64,000 bases of DNA, taken from Carya illinoinensis (lineage: Eukaryota > Streptophyta > Magnoliopsida > Fagales > Juglandaceae). Below the pieces are notes generated by a model. It ran no database searches. It was given only the letters and a program-made list of their open reading frames with translations, and was not told where the DNA came from. How positions within the stretch are numbered: position 1 is the first letter of the stretch; each line of letters opens with the position of its first letter. The position numbers and the translations under genes were made by a program. The stretch covers positions 42,136,520 to 42,200,519 of the forward strand of contig NC_056762.1 in the NCBI RefSeq assembly GCF_018687715.1. Direction: 5' to 3'. Below, piece by piece: positions 46,880 to 59,489 of this stretch.

Positions 46880-48828
46880 TTATGTGCTAAAATTGGTATT
46901 TGCATTGCGCTGTGCTCGGCGAAGTTCACCCAAGAAGTCCATAGGTGATCCAAAAGGTCCAGCATCAACTGGAGCCATCAACTGAAAGATAAGCAATGCA
47001 AATATGAGAGAGAGAGAAGCGTAAATAGGAGCAGTGAGAATTTTCATATTCACCTGATGAGGAAGTCTAAAACATGCTGATGGGGCACTTCCTGCGTATA
47101 TAACTAGTCTCTCTGAAAAAAAAAAAACAAAAAAAAAAGAGCTCTGAAAACGAAAATAAGCCCACTTAGATATTCACAACAAGGTAAGCATGCAATTCAG
47201 TCATATCATCACATGCTAGATTTGCCAAGAAGAAAGTGTAACACCAGTGACTATGTTGATGTGGTTTTTTTTTTTTTATAATAACTATGTTGATGTGGTA
47301 GACAGTCAAACAGAGTGTTTTCACCCAGCTGATGTGAAGCATATCAATGCACGACACCTTAATGGTGCTACCCAATCTCCATTCTCATCTATCAGTCCTT
47401 TTTACCTGAAATTTATAAATCACTCACCAAACTCTATCTTTCGCAACTCCCATCCAAAAATGTAAGGAAATTGGTAAGAGACCAAAGCATCATTTAGTTT
47501 GAAACTCCGCTGAATCAACTGGACTCTACCAGAGTACATCATTGTATATTAAAACTGAATACATCTCTTTCATCCTTTCTAATATCTGATGTTAAGTGGA
47601 TAACAACATATATATAGTCCACAAAGTGTTGGACGCGATAATGGTTGATGGCATCTCATCTGTTTTCACATGCAATAGCGGACTAAATTTGTTGTTTGAT
47701 TAGTACATGCCACGCTGTAGAACATACAAATAAAAGTAAAATTTCATAAACAATTCCACACACTAAATCGAAAAACTTGGTAGATGTCTATTTAACAGTT
47801 AAGCAAACATAACTGAAGTTGATGGATCGCCAAATGGTGAAATATCATAACTGAACTAGATGGAACATCACTCATATTCATAGCCTAGTTGTTTGATCAG
47901 AGGCTATTCAGAAAAATAAAAAAGGTTAAAATTTAATTGAGCTAAGATGGTGTCATCTTACAATATCACATTGCTCAATTACATTTTGTATCTTACTCTT
48001 AAAATTTAGGTTTTTGTTAGCCAATAAGAAAAAGAAATCAGAACTAAGAAATTGTTTGTGCAAAATTGATGATTTCAAATTGTTAATCAGTTATATCCAC
48101 TATACTGTTTAGTATATTGCATTAAACTCTGCACAATGACAAACTAATTCTGGCAACTCGAATTTGTCCTAGGTTCCATCATGATGGAGTGCACAAGAAA
48201 ATGGTAAAAGTTCATCCACTCACTAGATAAATCTATTGATGGATTATTGTAGCAATCCAACGCAGCTGCCCAGACAGAATTTGAAGATACACGAAAAGTG
48301 GACATAACAAATAGCAGCAATTAATACTTTTGCCTTTAGGTATTTGATCGGAAGACAGAGGGATTCATGGAAGAGTTAATTGATGGAAAGATTGTTATGT
48401 CGATGAGAGCTATCTACCAGTCAAACTTGCTAACCCCACCATATATGCTATTCCAGCCAATCACAACACAAAGCAGGACCTAAAGTGTCTTTATTGCACA
48501 GAGAAACCTAGTTTTCCTTCTTCACATGCATCTGCGATATAAATCCTAGACTCTTAATTAACAAAAAATTTGAGGAAGGAATTTAAGCCCCAGTCACACT
48601 CTGGTTTCGATTAAGAAAGGCCAGGAAAAATTCCCTTCCAGCATTACAAAGTTTGGAGAGAGAGACAGAGAGAGAGAGCGGCTGCGATTACCTCCCAGTG
48701 TTGCCGATTGGAAATGCTTCGCCCGAGTCCAGTTCTGTAGTGCAGCTGAAGAGGAAAAGATGCAAGAGTGAAGAAGAAATGCTATGCCTGAGGAAATGCC
48801 ATGCGATTTCTTGGTCGTGAGCCAACAT
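46880..48828 (-). pseudogene. Unrecognised gene fragment captured by CACTA 2
   Basis: Three exon-like pieces are visible. 48690-48828 starts MLAHDQEIAWHFL and ends at a GAG|GTAATC donor. 47054-47112 encodes RLVIYAGSAPSACFRLPHQ between CAG and GTGAAT. 46880-46981 encodes LMAPVDAGPFGSPMDFLGEL ... NTNFST and a stop. The last two join in phase; the first does not join cleanly to the second, so an exon is missing or the model is wrong. I do not recognise the protein. The intervening 47113-48690 shows no clear exon. A (GA)n run sits at 48656-48678. Confidence 0.4.
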
Positions 48829-49273
48829 AATGAGGTGGGTTAGTTCGTAGGTTTGATGAAAATGGAGAAGACGAAATTGGGAAAGAAAGATGGATTGGGG
48901 ATTGTACGGGCTAAAATCGAGTTTGGTGGGTGGGGGGAAATAATAAGGAAAATCGTGAGTTTTGGCGCCGAGTGATTTGCTCTTAAAAAACACCAATTCC
49001 AGCGGGCAGCTGCCGTTGCAACAAATTTTTATTTTTTCTGGCGAATATTTTTGTTGTAAAAAGTCAAAAACTCGTTGGAAAAGAAAACTTGAATATTGCA
49101 GCGAATTTTTTCATTGTAAAAAGTGAAAAAATCGCTGCAAAAAATCAATTTTAAAACTTGATGTTAAAAGTCCGCATCGACATCAAATTCGCTGGAATTA
49201 ATCTGCAATTACAGCGATTATATTTGCAACAATACTAAAATCGCTGAAAAATGCCTAATTTCTTGTAGTGAAT

Positions 49274-49834
49274 CTCCTTTTTCCAGCCCCCCTAGTTATC
49301 TAGGATTAATTAGGAAGATGATGAGAATTAGGATTTAGATCGGTGTTTTTTTCGATCTTTGTTTGTACTCCTTTAGATCTCAAATGTTTCGACTTTCTAA
49401 ATCAAAATCTTTGTGAATCTGTTGATGAAACTAGATTTACGTTACAGGTTTTATTCAAACTGGATTTACATTAAATTGGATTTACGTATAACATTTGATC
49501 TATTATATATTTGGAGTGTCCATATATATTTTTTAAACTATAAATTGAGAGTTTTTATTATTTGGGATATAATCTGAATCTCTGATGTGGTTTCATTGAG
49601 GGTCAGCTAATGATCTAGTATGTAGTATATCAATATTTATTTCCTTTTATTAATAAAAGTGGCTATCTAGGGTACATACCGTCTCATGTGAGAGTATCAT
49701 TTATTTTCTTTGAAACCTACAAATTGACATGAATTGAATTGGTATACTAGCTTGTAAAACTATTTTATTATAAAGTAAATTTAGCTTATTATATAAAATC
49801 ATATCAGTAGTACTAGTACTGACACAATATTATA
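49274..49834. other. Spacer between two CACTA-type termini
   Basis: AT-rich, no gene recognised. Confidence 0.5.
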
Positions 49835-50140
49835 CACTATAACAAATTTAACTTTTAAGGATGAAAATTTTTAACGATGAGTTTATTTTCGTCTCTAAAA
49901 GTGATATTTTGAGACAAAATTTTAATTTCCTCTAAAAAAATATCATTATTGAATATTTCATTCGAACAGTCCTTTTATTGTTCGAACGGTAGTTTTTAAA
50001 GATGAAATATTCGTCGCTAATAAAATTTGCCGTGAAAAAATGCAGAAATTATTCCCTCTAGAATTTTTCACGTTTGAACATGGAATTAAGGGGTTGGAAT
50101 GGAACTTCTATTTCGATAGAATATCCTTTACCATTCGAAT
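49835..50140 (+). mobile_element. CACTA-like left terminus, partner end not found
   Basis: CACTATAACAAATTTAAC is followed by GATGAAAATTTTT / TTTTCGTC inverted motifs. TTCGAACAG and TTCGAACGGTAG motifs (49970-49992), CGTTTGAAC and ATTCGAATG follow. This is the same architecture as the left end of CACTA 1. I found no matching right end or target duplication, so it may be truncated or extend into unrecognised sequence. Confidence 0.55.
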
Positions 50141-50228
50141 GTAAATCTCATCCAAAAATAACAATAGAGAAATCGATTTCCAATAAACCAAGTTATCCTG
50201 CCCTTGTCCTCCTTTGCGTTTCTCTACT

Positions 50229-50237
50229 CTTGCTCTC

Positions 50238-50300
<63 letters not shown>
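50229..50300 (+). repeat. Compound (CT)n-(CA)n microsatellite
   Basis: A CT run of about 40 bp passes directly into a CA run of about 30 bp. Overlapping Ser-Leu and Thr-His reading frames here are not genes. Confidence 0.9.
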
Positions 50301-50304
<4 letters not shown>

Positions 50305-51575
50305 TCATTCTATTGTCATCGCTGATGCTCTAGGCACTGCCATCGTCTTCAATGTTCAACCAACAACTATGGTAAGCTTTCTTTCTTTTCTCTCATCATT
50401 CCATTTCATTTTCACCTTTGTCTCTCTATCTCATTCAAACTCTGTTATCGCCACTGACCCTGTGCACCACCACTGTCCTCCCTGTTCACCAAGTCACTTG
50501 TAGTAAGCTTTATTCTTTCTCTAATTTTATTCAATTTCTCCCTCAAAATAGAAGTCATTGCTTTGCTTTTGTGAAGCATTTTGCATTATTGAGTTATAAA
50601 ATTTTGGAGTTTAAGGCTGGAAATGAGAGGAGTGGCTGAGTGATTGAGGTATATGAAAGCTAAAATCTTGTGAGTCTATGTATATCTCTCTCTCACATCG
50701 GTAGTGGCTCCTTGTAACACCACTGTAACCTCCATCTGCCTAGCCATCTAAAGTAAGCTCTCTTCTTTCTCTCATCTTCTTCTTCCATATCTTTCTTGTA
50801 TTTTTATTTAACCATCCACAGTGTCTAACCTAGAATTTTTTGGAAGTTTTTATTGAGAATTATAATCTAGAGTTGTTGTTGTTCTATTGCGGAGTTGGTT
50901 GCAAGCATTGTGAAAAGTGGAATCATGGCTTCACCCATCAGAATTGGGGGAGAAATTGATTGAGGCACATGAAATTTATTTAATGTCTCGTCCATCTGTT
51001 ATGCTTTTTTCCCCAATCAATAGTTTTTAGAGTTTGGGGTTAGGAATTAAAGGAGTATGTTTGGGTTATAGTCATCTTGAAATGTTTTTTTGTTCCTTTT
51101 GGCAGAAATGCTTATGTAGTAGGCCTAGTTTGCGATTCATTCATCTCAACAATTTAAATTTTGGATTAAAAAAAATGGAATTCTAAAATTTCCTATGAAG
51201 TAGCTTGTTGTAACTTGTATTTTAGAGTTGAATTAGATTTGTGGATTATTTTTCTTACAGGTTTGATTGTCTCTCATTTTAAATATTGAAGTGCTTATAT
51301 TATCACTGATACAAATTCTGTTTGGTTTCCATGAAAATAGAAGATCAGTTCAAATATATGAGCTCTAACTTCAAATGAAAATGAGAGTTTGGATGTAGCT
51401 TTCTTGTAATATATGTTATATAAAAGGCTCAGATAAATGTTAGAAATCAAACAATCTTGACTGGAAATGAATGTTATTTATGTTGTGTGTAATTGTGTGA
51501 TGGTGTTGGTGCTACTAGCATTGTTTTTATGCTTCCTACATTTGTTTGTAGCTTAGAAGAAGCAATCCGTATATG
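50301..51575. other. Non-coding stretch
   Basis: No conserved ORF. A loosely repeated phrase (CACCACTGTCC... / CACCACTGTAACC... followed by GTAAGCTTT or GTAAGCTCT) occurs near 50467-50510 and 50715-50760. Confidence 0.4.
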
Positions 51576-51580
51576 ACTAT

Positions 51581-52205
51581 TGTTAATGCCCAAAAACGTC
51601 ACAGACATCCAGGAGGGGAGAATGATCCATCCCCAGCCTTGCTAAGGTATTGCTGGGCTTGGATCAGTGTTGTGTGGGCCCCCAGCAGTGGTCTAGTGCG
51701 TAAATCCATGGCAATAAATAGTAGATAAATGCAATGAAAGTAAAGGGAGATGAACACGTAGATTTATGTGGTTTGGCACTGGGCTTACATCCACGAGGAT
51801 TTAGGGAGGGGAGAATCTACTATAATAAGCTTATTTTACAGTGTCTCTTGGTTTCTCATCTTCTTTGTACAATAGATTTTGAAGGTCTCTCTTTCCCGTC
51901 CGAACTCTCTTGTTAAAACTCTTGTCTTGACGTTGATGAAGCCTTCCTGGTGAAGCATGGCCAAAAAGTTCCCCCGAAGTCGTAAGTCACTATCTCTTTT
52001 ATCTCCTGCTCTCCCATTGCTTTATCTCATCTCACCCCTCCTTTATGTTCCCTTCCCTATTTTCCTCCTGACTCCCTAACACATTGACTTCATTTTCTTC
52101 TCTCTGTCCCATTCCTTTACTCTTCCTTTGTTCTCTAATAATGACCTTTTGATGGGTTGGGCCTTGAGAACCATTTTGGGCCTTGTGATATTTTACTCCC
52201 ATACA
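51581..52205. mobile_element. Solo LTR, 625 bp
   Basis: It starts TGTTAATGCCC and ends CTCCCATACA. The perfect 5-bp duplication ACTAT lies at 51576-51580 and 52206-52210. Inside is a phrase typical of plant LTRs (GATTTATGTGGTTTGGCACTGGGC). No internal region or second LTR is present. Confidence 0.75.
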
Positions 52206-52210
52206 ACTAT

Positions 52211-53179
52211 TATGGTTGTTAGATTAGAGTTAGGTAATGAATCATGCTAAATTGAAGTTTTTCTTTTGTTTAATTTTAAGCTTGTATTGATATAATATAA
52301 TTAACGCCTTTTGAATAATGACTGAGCGTGAGGATGGCTCTTAGAATGCTAGTTACAACCAGCTTGTCATTCGTCACTCACCTTAGGTAACAAACTCCAC
52401 ACTTTAGTATATCGTGCTTGAAAAGTAATTTAATTCTGGGTGTATTTGTGTCCTGAGAAATATGTAGTTACATTGTTGAAATAATGAAGATTCACTATTG
52501 GACTCAAGATTTCTTTGTGCTGATATATACTCATTTTGTGATAGACCTATATCTAATGTGAATACGATGCATTGGATACTCGCCAAAATGACTAGTCCTA
52601 GCATGTATTCACATTTTCAGTTTTCAATTGTCTCTAATTTGTAGGCTTAAAGACCCCACGTATGTAGACTTGGTCAATGTGGCAAAATGCACTTGTAAGC
52701 GTTTTTAGTTTGACTTTTTTTGGAGTAATTTCAGCACTTCAGCTTTTTGATTGAGTAATTTCAGTACTTCAGCTTTTGAAGTAATTTGATCAGCACTTGT
52801 GTATTTATGGAGTAATTTCAGTATTTATAGTTTTTGGAGTAATCTCATCACTTGTATATTTCTGGAGTAATTTCGGCATTTGGGAATTTGAGATTTGACT
52901 TGTTCTTCCAACCTTATGTCTTGTGTTCGACAAATCTTAATGGGTAGCCGCCCTTGGGGAACTAAACACCATGAGAGTATATTGACCATGTGCCATTTTC
53001 GACAACACAACCACTACTTGAAAATAGAATAGTACATTTTTTGTCTCCTTTATTATTAATCTTAACAGCTAAATTTGTTATGCCATGTCTAGGTCTTAGC
53101 TTACAAGCATGGGTTTTTAAGGTATTGAATGAAACTATCAGTAAAATATCTTATTCCATATCTTTTGAAAGAAATGAAA
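52211..53179. other. Non-coding stretch
   Basis: No gene seen. The phrase GGAGTAATTTCAG with TTT recurs four or five times between 52720 and 52875, a decayed short repeat. Confidence 0.45.
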
Positions 53180-55275
53180 CATTTGTAAACCTCTAAATAT
53201 TTTGCTAGTAACTCAATAGACTTTGGATTAGCAACTTCTTTTTCAACCTTACTAGCAGCCATAACAATATCTCATTTGTCATCTTTGAGAATAGCACTAA
53301 CTCTTGCTCTATGTAGATCACAAAACATTGCCTCATCTCATGTACCATCTTATTTCTTCCAAACCAAAATCCCTACGCAATTAAGAAGAATATAGTAAGG
53401 TCTTCTTCCTTGCCAGCTTCTTTCACTTTCATTGCTACATCCATTACATTCAGACCCCATTCCATCTTTTCCATAATAGGCACATATCTATCTCGATAAT
53501 CTCTAATTTTAAGACAATAGAATAATGCATGTGGTAGATCTTCTAACATTTCATTGCAGAAACAACAGGTCCCTTCATTAATCACATTCCTCTTTCATAG
53601 ATTATGCTAAGTAGGTAGCCCTTCTTTGCAAGCTCTCCAAGCAAACACATTCCTTTTATTAGGGACTTTTATCTTCCATAGAGCATGTTGTCTGCTAGTA
53701 GTAGAGCACTCACCTGAACAACTGTTGGACTTCTCTTTGATTAATTTGTAGGCACTCATAATACTGAATTTCTCACTTTTTCTCTTGTGTTTATGTCCAT
53801 TTATCAGGCTACTCTCCAGGGCAGATTATGATTTTTAGAATTTCTATTGCTACATTTGGATTGAATATAGCTCTTATCTTCTCTGCATGCCACCATTTTG
53901 TATTCCTGTCAATAATGCTAGCCACTGTGTTTTCTCTATTCTCCGCCCTTATGTTTGTGCTTTCCAACTGTAAGGTTTGATGACCCAGGATCTAATGGTC
54001 TGTCCAAATTTTAGTTGTCTTTCCATCACCTATCCTCCATCCACAACTAGGAATCAGCCACTTTTTAGCTTCCCATATTCCTCTCAATGCATATGAACAA
54101 GGGTGTAAATAGGTCATTTTGGGTGATGGACCGAAATTTCATTATTTTCGGACTGGACTAGACCGAACATCCATAGGGATCGGATCGAATAGGTAGCTAT
54201 TGGTCCGGTTCGGCCCAATTATTAATTTTTTCTTCTTTTTTTTTCAAATAAATTAATAAAAAGTTTATTTAAATTACTAAATTAAAATTAAATGAATTAT
54301 TAATATGGATTACATAACTAACTCATTAAAAAATTATTTTACATATTCAATGATAATAAATTAGATGAAAATTACATAATTAATTATACAATTATTACAT
54401 GAAATAATATCTATACAATATATTTAAAAATTAAAAATATGTATTTTCCCAATTTGGTCATTTTGGTTCGAGGACCATCCTGGGACCAGACTGAAGACTG
54501 AAAGTTGAGAAATCGTTGGACCCAGACTGATCAGTCCAAGCTTTGGTCGTGTCGATTTCTCCGGTCTAGACCGATTGGCTTTCACCTCTACATATGAAGG
54601 ATTATTCCTCAAACTAGAGTCAAAGAACTGACCATTTGGGAAATATCTAGCCTTATAAATTCTGTGCAGCATGTACCCTCCTCTTGCAGAATCCATCCCT
54701 ACTTGGCTAACAAGGCTAAGTTGAAAACTCTCAAGTCTTTTAAGTCTAGGCCACCTTGAAATATAGGGTCACACATTTTTTTTCTCAACTGATCCAGTGA
54801 ATCTTTCTTTCATTCTTTTCTGACCCTACCAAATTCTTGCCATCATGGATTCTAGTTCTGAGCATAAGCTACTAGGTAGTAAAAAATAACTCATAGAGTA
54901 TGTAGGGATTGAGAGGGCTATTGCTTTTATAAGCACTTCATTACCACCTTGAGATAGTATTTATTCTTTCCAACTCTGTAACTTTTGCCAAACTTTATTT
55001 TTTATTTTTGAGAAAGCCTTGGTTTTTTATCTACCTACAACAGGAAGTAAACCTAAGTACTTCTCATATTGTTGGGCACTACTGACCCCCCGCCCCCCCC
55101 CTCCCCCCCCCAACAGCTGCATTATTTCTTCTTGCACCTTAGATTTCACATTCCTACTAAAGACCATAGAGGTTTGATCCTTTTTTGTTTTGTTTGTTTT
55201 CCTGACTTGAAGCCTTATCATATTTATCAAGAAACAATTTAATATTCCTGTTTCTTTAATAAAAGCCTGAGTATT
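53180..55275 (-). pseudogene. LINE (non-LTR retrotransposon) ORF2 fragment
   Basis: From high to low coordinate, pieces match the 3' half of plant LINE reverse transcriptase: VFSRNVKSKVQEEIM and QQYEKYLGLLPVVGR (about 55030-55160), SQGGNEVLIKAIALSIPTYS (about 54900-54960), GGLDLKDLRVFNLALLAK (about 54710-54760) and MLHRIYKARYFPNGQFFDS (about 54610-54675). The zinc-binding RVT domain follows (GTCCFCNEMLEDLPHALFYC, 53510-53580), then FFLIAWGFWF just below 53373. Several stops and frameshifts, a poly-G insertion at 55085-55111 and a nested MITE show it is dead. The endonuclease and the RT catalytic part are not present. Confidence 0.88.
54098..54590. mobile_element. hAT-like MITE inside the LINE
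   Basis: A 493-bp AT-rich insert flanked by the perfect 8-bp duplication CATATGAA (54090-54097 and 54591-54598). The left end CAAGGGTGTAAATAGG and the inverted right end TAGAGGTGAAAGCC form short imperfect terminal repeats typical of hAT. GACCGA / TCGGTC and GGTCCGGTTCGG motifs lie near both ends. No transposase. Confidence 0.85.
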
Positions 55276-55280
55276 AAGCT

Positions 55281-55851
55281 TGTAACACTCCAGTCCCGGA
55301 TGAGTTGGAGAGTTACTGCTTATGACTTAAACTCCCATTTCAACAATATATTTTTAGACTCCAAATTCTCAATGACATATAAATTATTATTTCAAACCAA
55401 CTAACTCAATATAATCAAGCCCCCAAAATACAAAATCATTAGAACGCGAAAAAATTTCTAAATAAAATTATCCAATAATCATAGAAACCCTTTATGCTTA
55501 ATCCACCATGATTATATCATCTTACTCATGCTTCCTAATCTTGATTTTCAATTGAAATACTCAAATTATCTAAAAAATATTGTGGAGATATAAGGTGAGT
55601 TATCAACAATTCAATAAGCAGAAAACATATATTAGTATGTAAACATCAGTATTTGCAGAGTTCAGAATGCAGAACATAACATTTACTTTCATAATGCAGA
55701 ATCAAAACATGTTATTAAAATATCAGAGTGAAACTTGCAGAATTATCATTGTTCAAAAGTCCTCTGGCATATCATAATTTGAGATATCATCTTCATATCA
55801 TACCAGAGCATTATATTAGAATAGAGGCCATGTTTAACCTCCGTGGTAGAC
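55281..55851 (-). mobile_element. Fragment of a minus-strand gypsy LTR
   Basis: It begins TGTAACACTCCAGTCCCGG and runs through the same sequence as 55852-56450 (TATCAGAGTGAAACTT, AGAGGCCATGTTTAACCTC). It then breaks at the TGTAATACCC start of the next LTR. Probably it is interrupted by that element, possibly resuming near 59985. Confidence 0.6.
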
Positions 55852-56454
55852 TGTAATACCCTGGTCTTGGATGGGTCGAAGAGTTACTTCTTATCACTTA
55901 AAAATCATATCTCCTAGTACATATAGACTCCAAAATCTCAATAACACATAGACCTCATTGTTTTAAACCAATTATTCCCAAAATAATTAACTAAGAACAC
56001 TACAGAGTCTAAAAATAAATGTCAATGTTCTAAAATACCCAGTCAATAGAGCAAAACAAAACTACTTAATAAATTTCTCCAATCACCAAAGTACCCTGTT
56101 TGTATTTAATCCACTATGCTCACATAGCCTTACGTATGTTCCCTATCCTTGAACATTACTTGAACCATTAAAGTCATCTAAAAAATATTGTAGAGATAAT
56201 GAGGTGAGTTATCAACAACTCAGTAGGTATAAAACATATACTAGTATGTAACCATGAACATTTATAGAGTTCATAATACAGAAAAAATATTCACTTTTAG
56301 AATTCAGAATCAAAATATGTTAACAAAATATCAGAGCGAAACTTTTAGAAACAATCTTATAAAAAATCCTTTGGCATATTATAATTTGAGGCATAATCTT
56401 TATATCATATTAGAGCATTACATTGGGATAGAGATCATGTTTAACCTCTGTGGT

Positions 56455-56612
56455 AGGGTTAGAAACCACCATTATACCCGTGGCGGGGCCGTATACTATT
56501 ATTATACCCGTGGCAGGGCCGTATACTACTACTATACCCGTGGCTAAGTCGTATATCACTATTATACCCGTTGTTGTGCCGTATACCATTATTATACCTG
56601 TGGCTGGGCCTT
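56455..56612 (-). repeat. Five-unit dyad tandem repeat in the LTR
   Basis: Units of about 31 bp follow the pattern ATTATACCCGTGGC, then GGGCCGTATAC and a short ACTATT spacer. Outer ATAC / GTAT and inner GGCC / GTGGC arms make each unit a weak hairpin. A related six-unit array is at 59065-59225 and two units lie at 59985-60035. Confidence 0.8.
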
Positions 56613-57446
56613 AACGGAACATATTAGCAATAGAACAAAATTAGATACAGATACAGAATCTAAAAGTCATGCCAAAGGTTTTAAGATGACACATCATATC
56701 AAAATAGAGTGCTAAATAGATTCAGATCATTTCACATATTTAAAAATATATTCAAAACATCTTACTTAATCAATGTAAAACTTTTCAGATCTCATATTCA
56801 CTCTCTTTGCACATTTCAGAAATAGAATACTAGAAATAAGCTCATGTCTACACCAGTCATGACAAAAAACACTTTCTTCTTATACAGATTTCATGAGTAT
56901 GCAGAACACATATGTGAGGTTGTTTTCAGGTTTCTTTTCAAAACAAACATGCACAGTTTCAAAATCAACCTCAATCTTTTTCTTTTATGTAAAGACTAGT
57001 ATAGAAACCCCGCTTGCCTCGACCTTTTAATTTCTCTGAATTTCTTTACAATTGTGCCAAAGAGATATCAATCATCACCTATAAAATAATCACGTAACCT
57101 GAGTAAATTTCCAATTGCACATAGCTAATTAATTAAGCATGCACTTTCTAATTAAAACCTAGAATGCCTTAATAACCTAGACTTCATTTACATATCATCA
57201 CCCAAAAACATCATCACTCCCCAAATAGTACGATTTTCACATAATTTCACCTATTAATCGATTGAACTCTTAAAATATTCTCCTCCCCAATCATCTAATT
57301 TCTCTTAGTTTTGTTGCAATAATATCATCATAACTATAATAATGTTATAGTTATTATTACGGGCAGAATTTGCATGCAACGTGAGTCGTGGCTCAATAGT
57401 GAACCTCTAGTAGCAACGATGGCTGTTCCAGATGGAAGAACATGAG

Positions 57447-57499
<53 letters not shown>

Positions 57500-59064
57500 A
57501 ACTTACATATGGTGGAGTAAGTAACCAAGATGATGGTGGCGTGGGGAGTAACATGGAGGAGCTGTGGAGGTTGGTAGTGGGTATTGGCTGGCCGAGGTCG
57601 ATGGTGGCTGAAAAATTGAGAGACTGGGGAGGCGTTTCTTGCTCTATTTTTGGGTAAAAAAATAGAGGATGTTTGGGGATGCATGTGGGTGGCCAATACC
57701 AGGGACTGAGCGTCAATTGGAGGTTTTTGTTGGCATGGAGGAGCCATGGTTGCTGTTTATCTGGGTAGGTCTTTTCGTGAGATGGAGGTTGGTGGTTTTG
57801 GCTGGGCAGATTTTTCGACATGGGGTGAGGGGTATCTATGCGCTTTTGCTTCTAGCAAAGGAGGTCGTGGTTCTTTGTGCCACCAAGGGATGAGTAGAGG
57901 AGAAATTGCTGTGGTTCCTCTGTCGTGGTTGAGGGAGCGATGGGCAACATTGATCCCCTTTGGCATGGTCTCGAAATGGCTATGGCAACAGGAAAGGCTA
58001 AACGTGGGCTTGAGGTTTGGGACGTAGGATGGTTTTGAGGGAAGAGAGGAGTTGTAGCTTTCTTGCTGAAACTCACAGGAAAATAGAGAGGTTTGTAAGG
58101 TAAGATGAAAAATAAAAATAAGAATATTGGTGAGAAGTGGCTAGGAGGAGAGAAATACGGGGAGAAGATAGACAGAATGGATAAGGAGAAGAAACCGTCG
58201 GGGGGTTGTAAGGAAAAATGGGAGAAACGTGCTGCCCTCTATGTATGGGGTTTGCAGTGAGTGCGTTTTTACATTAAGTGTGTATATAAATTTATATATA
58301 GAAAGCTGAAACCCTAGAGATAAGGAGGAAGAAACGCCTCGATCCCGAAGGTCCAAGAAGTTAGTTCCTGTCGCCTAAAATCATCTCCCAAAATACAATT
58401 ATTTTACTCCAAAGATTCCATAAAATATAAATTTATTTGTTCAACACAAATATATGTATTCCTTAACTAGGACACCAAAGAAATAACTTAACATAATAAA
58501 TTTAAAATCTCCATAAAGACTCGTAAATATCCATATCTCAAAATACCAAAATAACAGAAAATAACAAATCTACTAAATAGGACTCTTCAATAAGTACTCG
58601 TACCATTTGACACTTATTCCTCTAAGATCTTTAAACCTTGCTAATACTCCTTACTCTTGATTTCCAGTTGAATCATCATAATTATCTAAAAAATATTGTG
58701 GAGATAAGGGGTAAGTTATCAACAACTCAGTAAGTAGAGAACATATACTAGTATGTAAACTTAAGCATTTATAGAGTTCAGAATGTAGAACAAAACATTT
58801 CAGTTTCAATATGTAGACCTCAAAACACGTTTTACCAGACTATTAGAGCGACAATTCTAATGTTCATATTAAAAAATCTTTTGGCATAACATAACTGAAC
58901 ACAATCATCTTATCGTATCATATCATATCATATCAGAACATCACACCAAAATAGAGACCATGTTTAACCCCTAGTAGGGTTGTGCATTCTATGAAAAGCC
59001 ATATAGAACATAAATAACCATGATACCAAATCAATTGCACTCAAAACAGGACCGCTATTGTATC

Positions 59065-59231
59065 TTGTGGCTAGGCTAGAGGCTACTATTATGTCCCGTG
59101 ATAGGGCTATAGGTCACTATTATATCTCGTGACAGGGTTAGAAGTCACTATTATGCCCTATGACAGGGCCAGAGGTCACTATTATCACCCGTGACTAGTT
59201 TAGAGGCCACTATTATCACCCATGACTGATT

Positions 59232-59268
<37 letters not shown>
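59065..59268 (-). repeat. Six-unit ~31-bp tandem repeat followed by (GA)n
   Basis: Units contain CACTATTAT..C.CGTGAC and AGGG.TAGAGGT. They are diverged copies of the unit at 56455-56612. A pure GA run lies at 59231-59268. Confidence 0.8.
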
Positions 59269-59271
<3 letters not shown>

Positions 59272-59489
59272 TGAAAATAAATGTGGTGTGGGTGAGTGGG
59301 GAGAGAAAGTATCGGAGAGGAGAGGTGATAGGGTGGAGATGGAATCGCGAGAGAGAAATCTTCAGGGTGGGAGGAAGAAGAGGGAAAATAAAGGGTACTG
59401 ACCTCCAAGAAACGACGTCGTTTCCTTCTCCAACAGGTTGGGCTTCGCATGGCTTGGGCCTAGGCTTAGGTGTTGGCCTGGGTGTTACA

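Larger units (their letters stand above)
40539..49270. mobile_element. CACTA transposon 2, non-autonomous, carrying gene fragments
   Basis: It starts CACTACAAGAAATAAGG and ends CTAATTTCTTGTAGTG. The 3-bp duplication AAT lies at 40536-40538 and 49271-49273. Length is 8,732 bp. Subterminal repeats are built on AATCGCTGCAA / TTGCAGCGATT at both ends (40560-41460 and 48995-49250). I see no tnp2 or Transposase_24 sequence, so it would need an external transposase. It carries exons similar to a DUF21/CNNM gene and to a second, unrecognised gene, as in Pack-CACTA elements. Confidence 0.92.
55852..59489 (-). mobile_element. Minus-strand gypsy-type LTR (composite)
   Basis: Read on the minus strand it starts TGTAACACCC at 59489, directly after a purine tract, and ends GGGTATTACA at 55852 (about 3.6 kb, similar to the gypsy LTRs at 14.6 and 22.8 kb). 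Internally, part of the sequence repeats: 58372-59230 resembles 55870-56600. The GC-rich block 57330-58360 and the (GA)n at 57455-57498 yield many overlapping ORFs on both strands that I regard as spurious. No gag or pol is present. Confidence 0.55.

Noticed and set aside
50074..50503. ORFs with Ser-Leu and Thr-His repeats
   Set aside because: Products of the (CT)n-(CA)n microsatellite.
57334..58356. Cluster of ORFs on both strands
   Set aside because: They overlap a (GA)n run and GC-rich LTR sequence, with low-complexity Ser/Leu/Pro products and no conserved domain.
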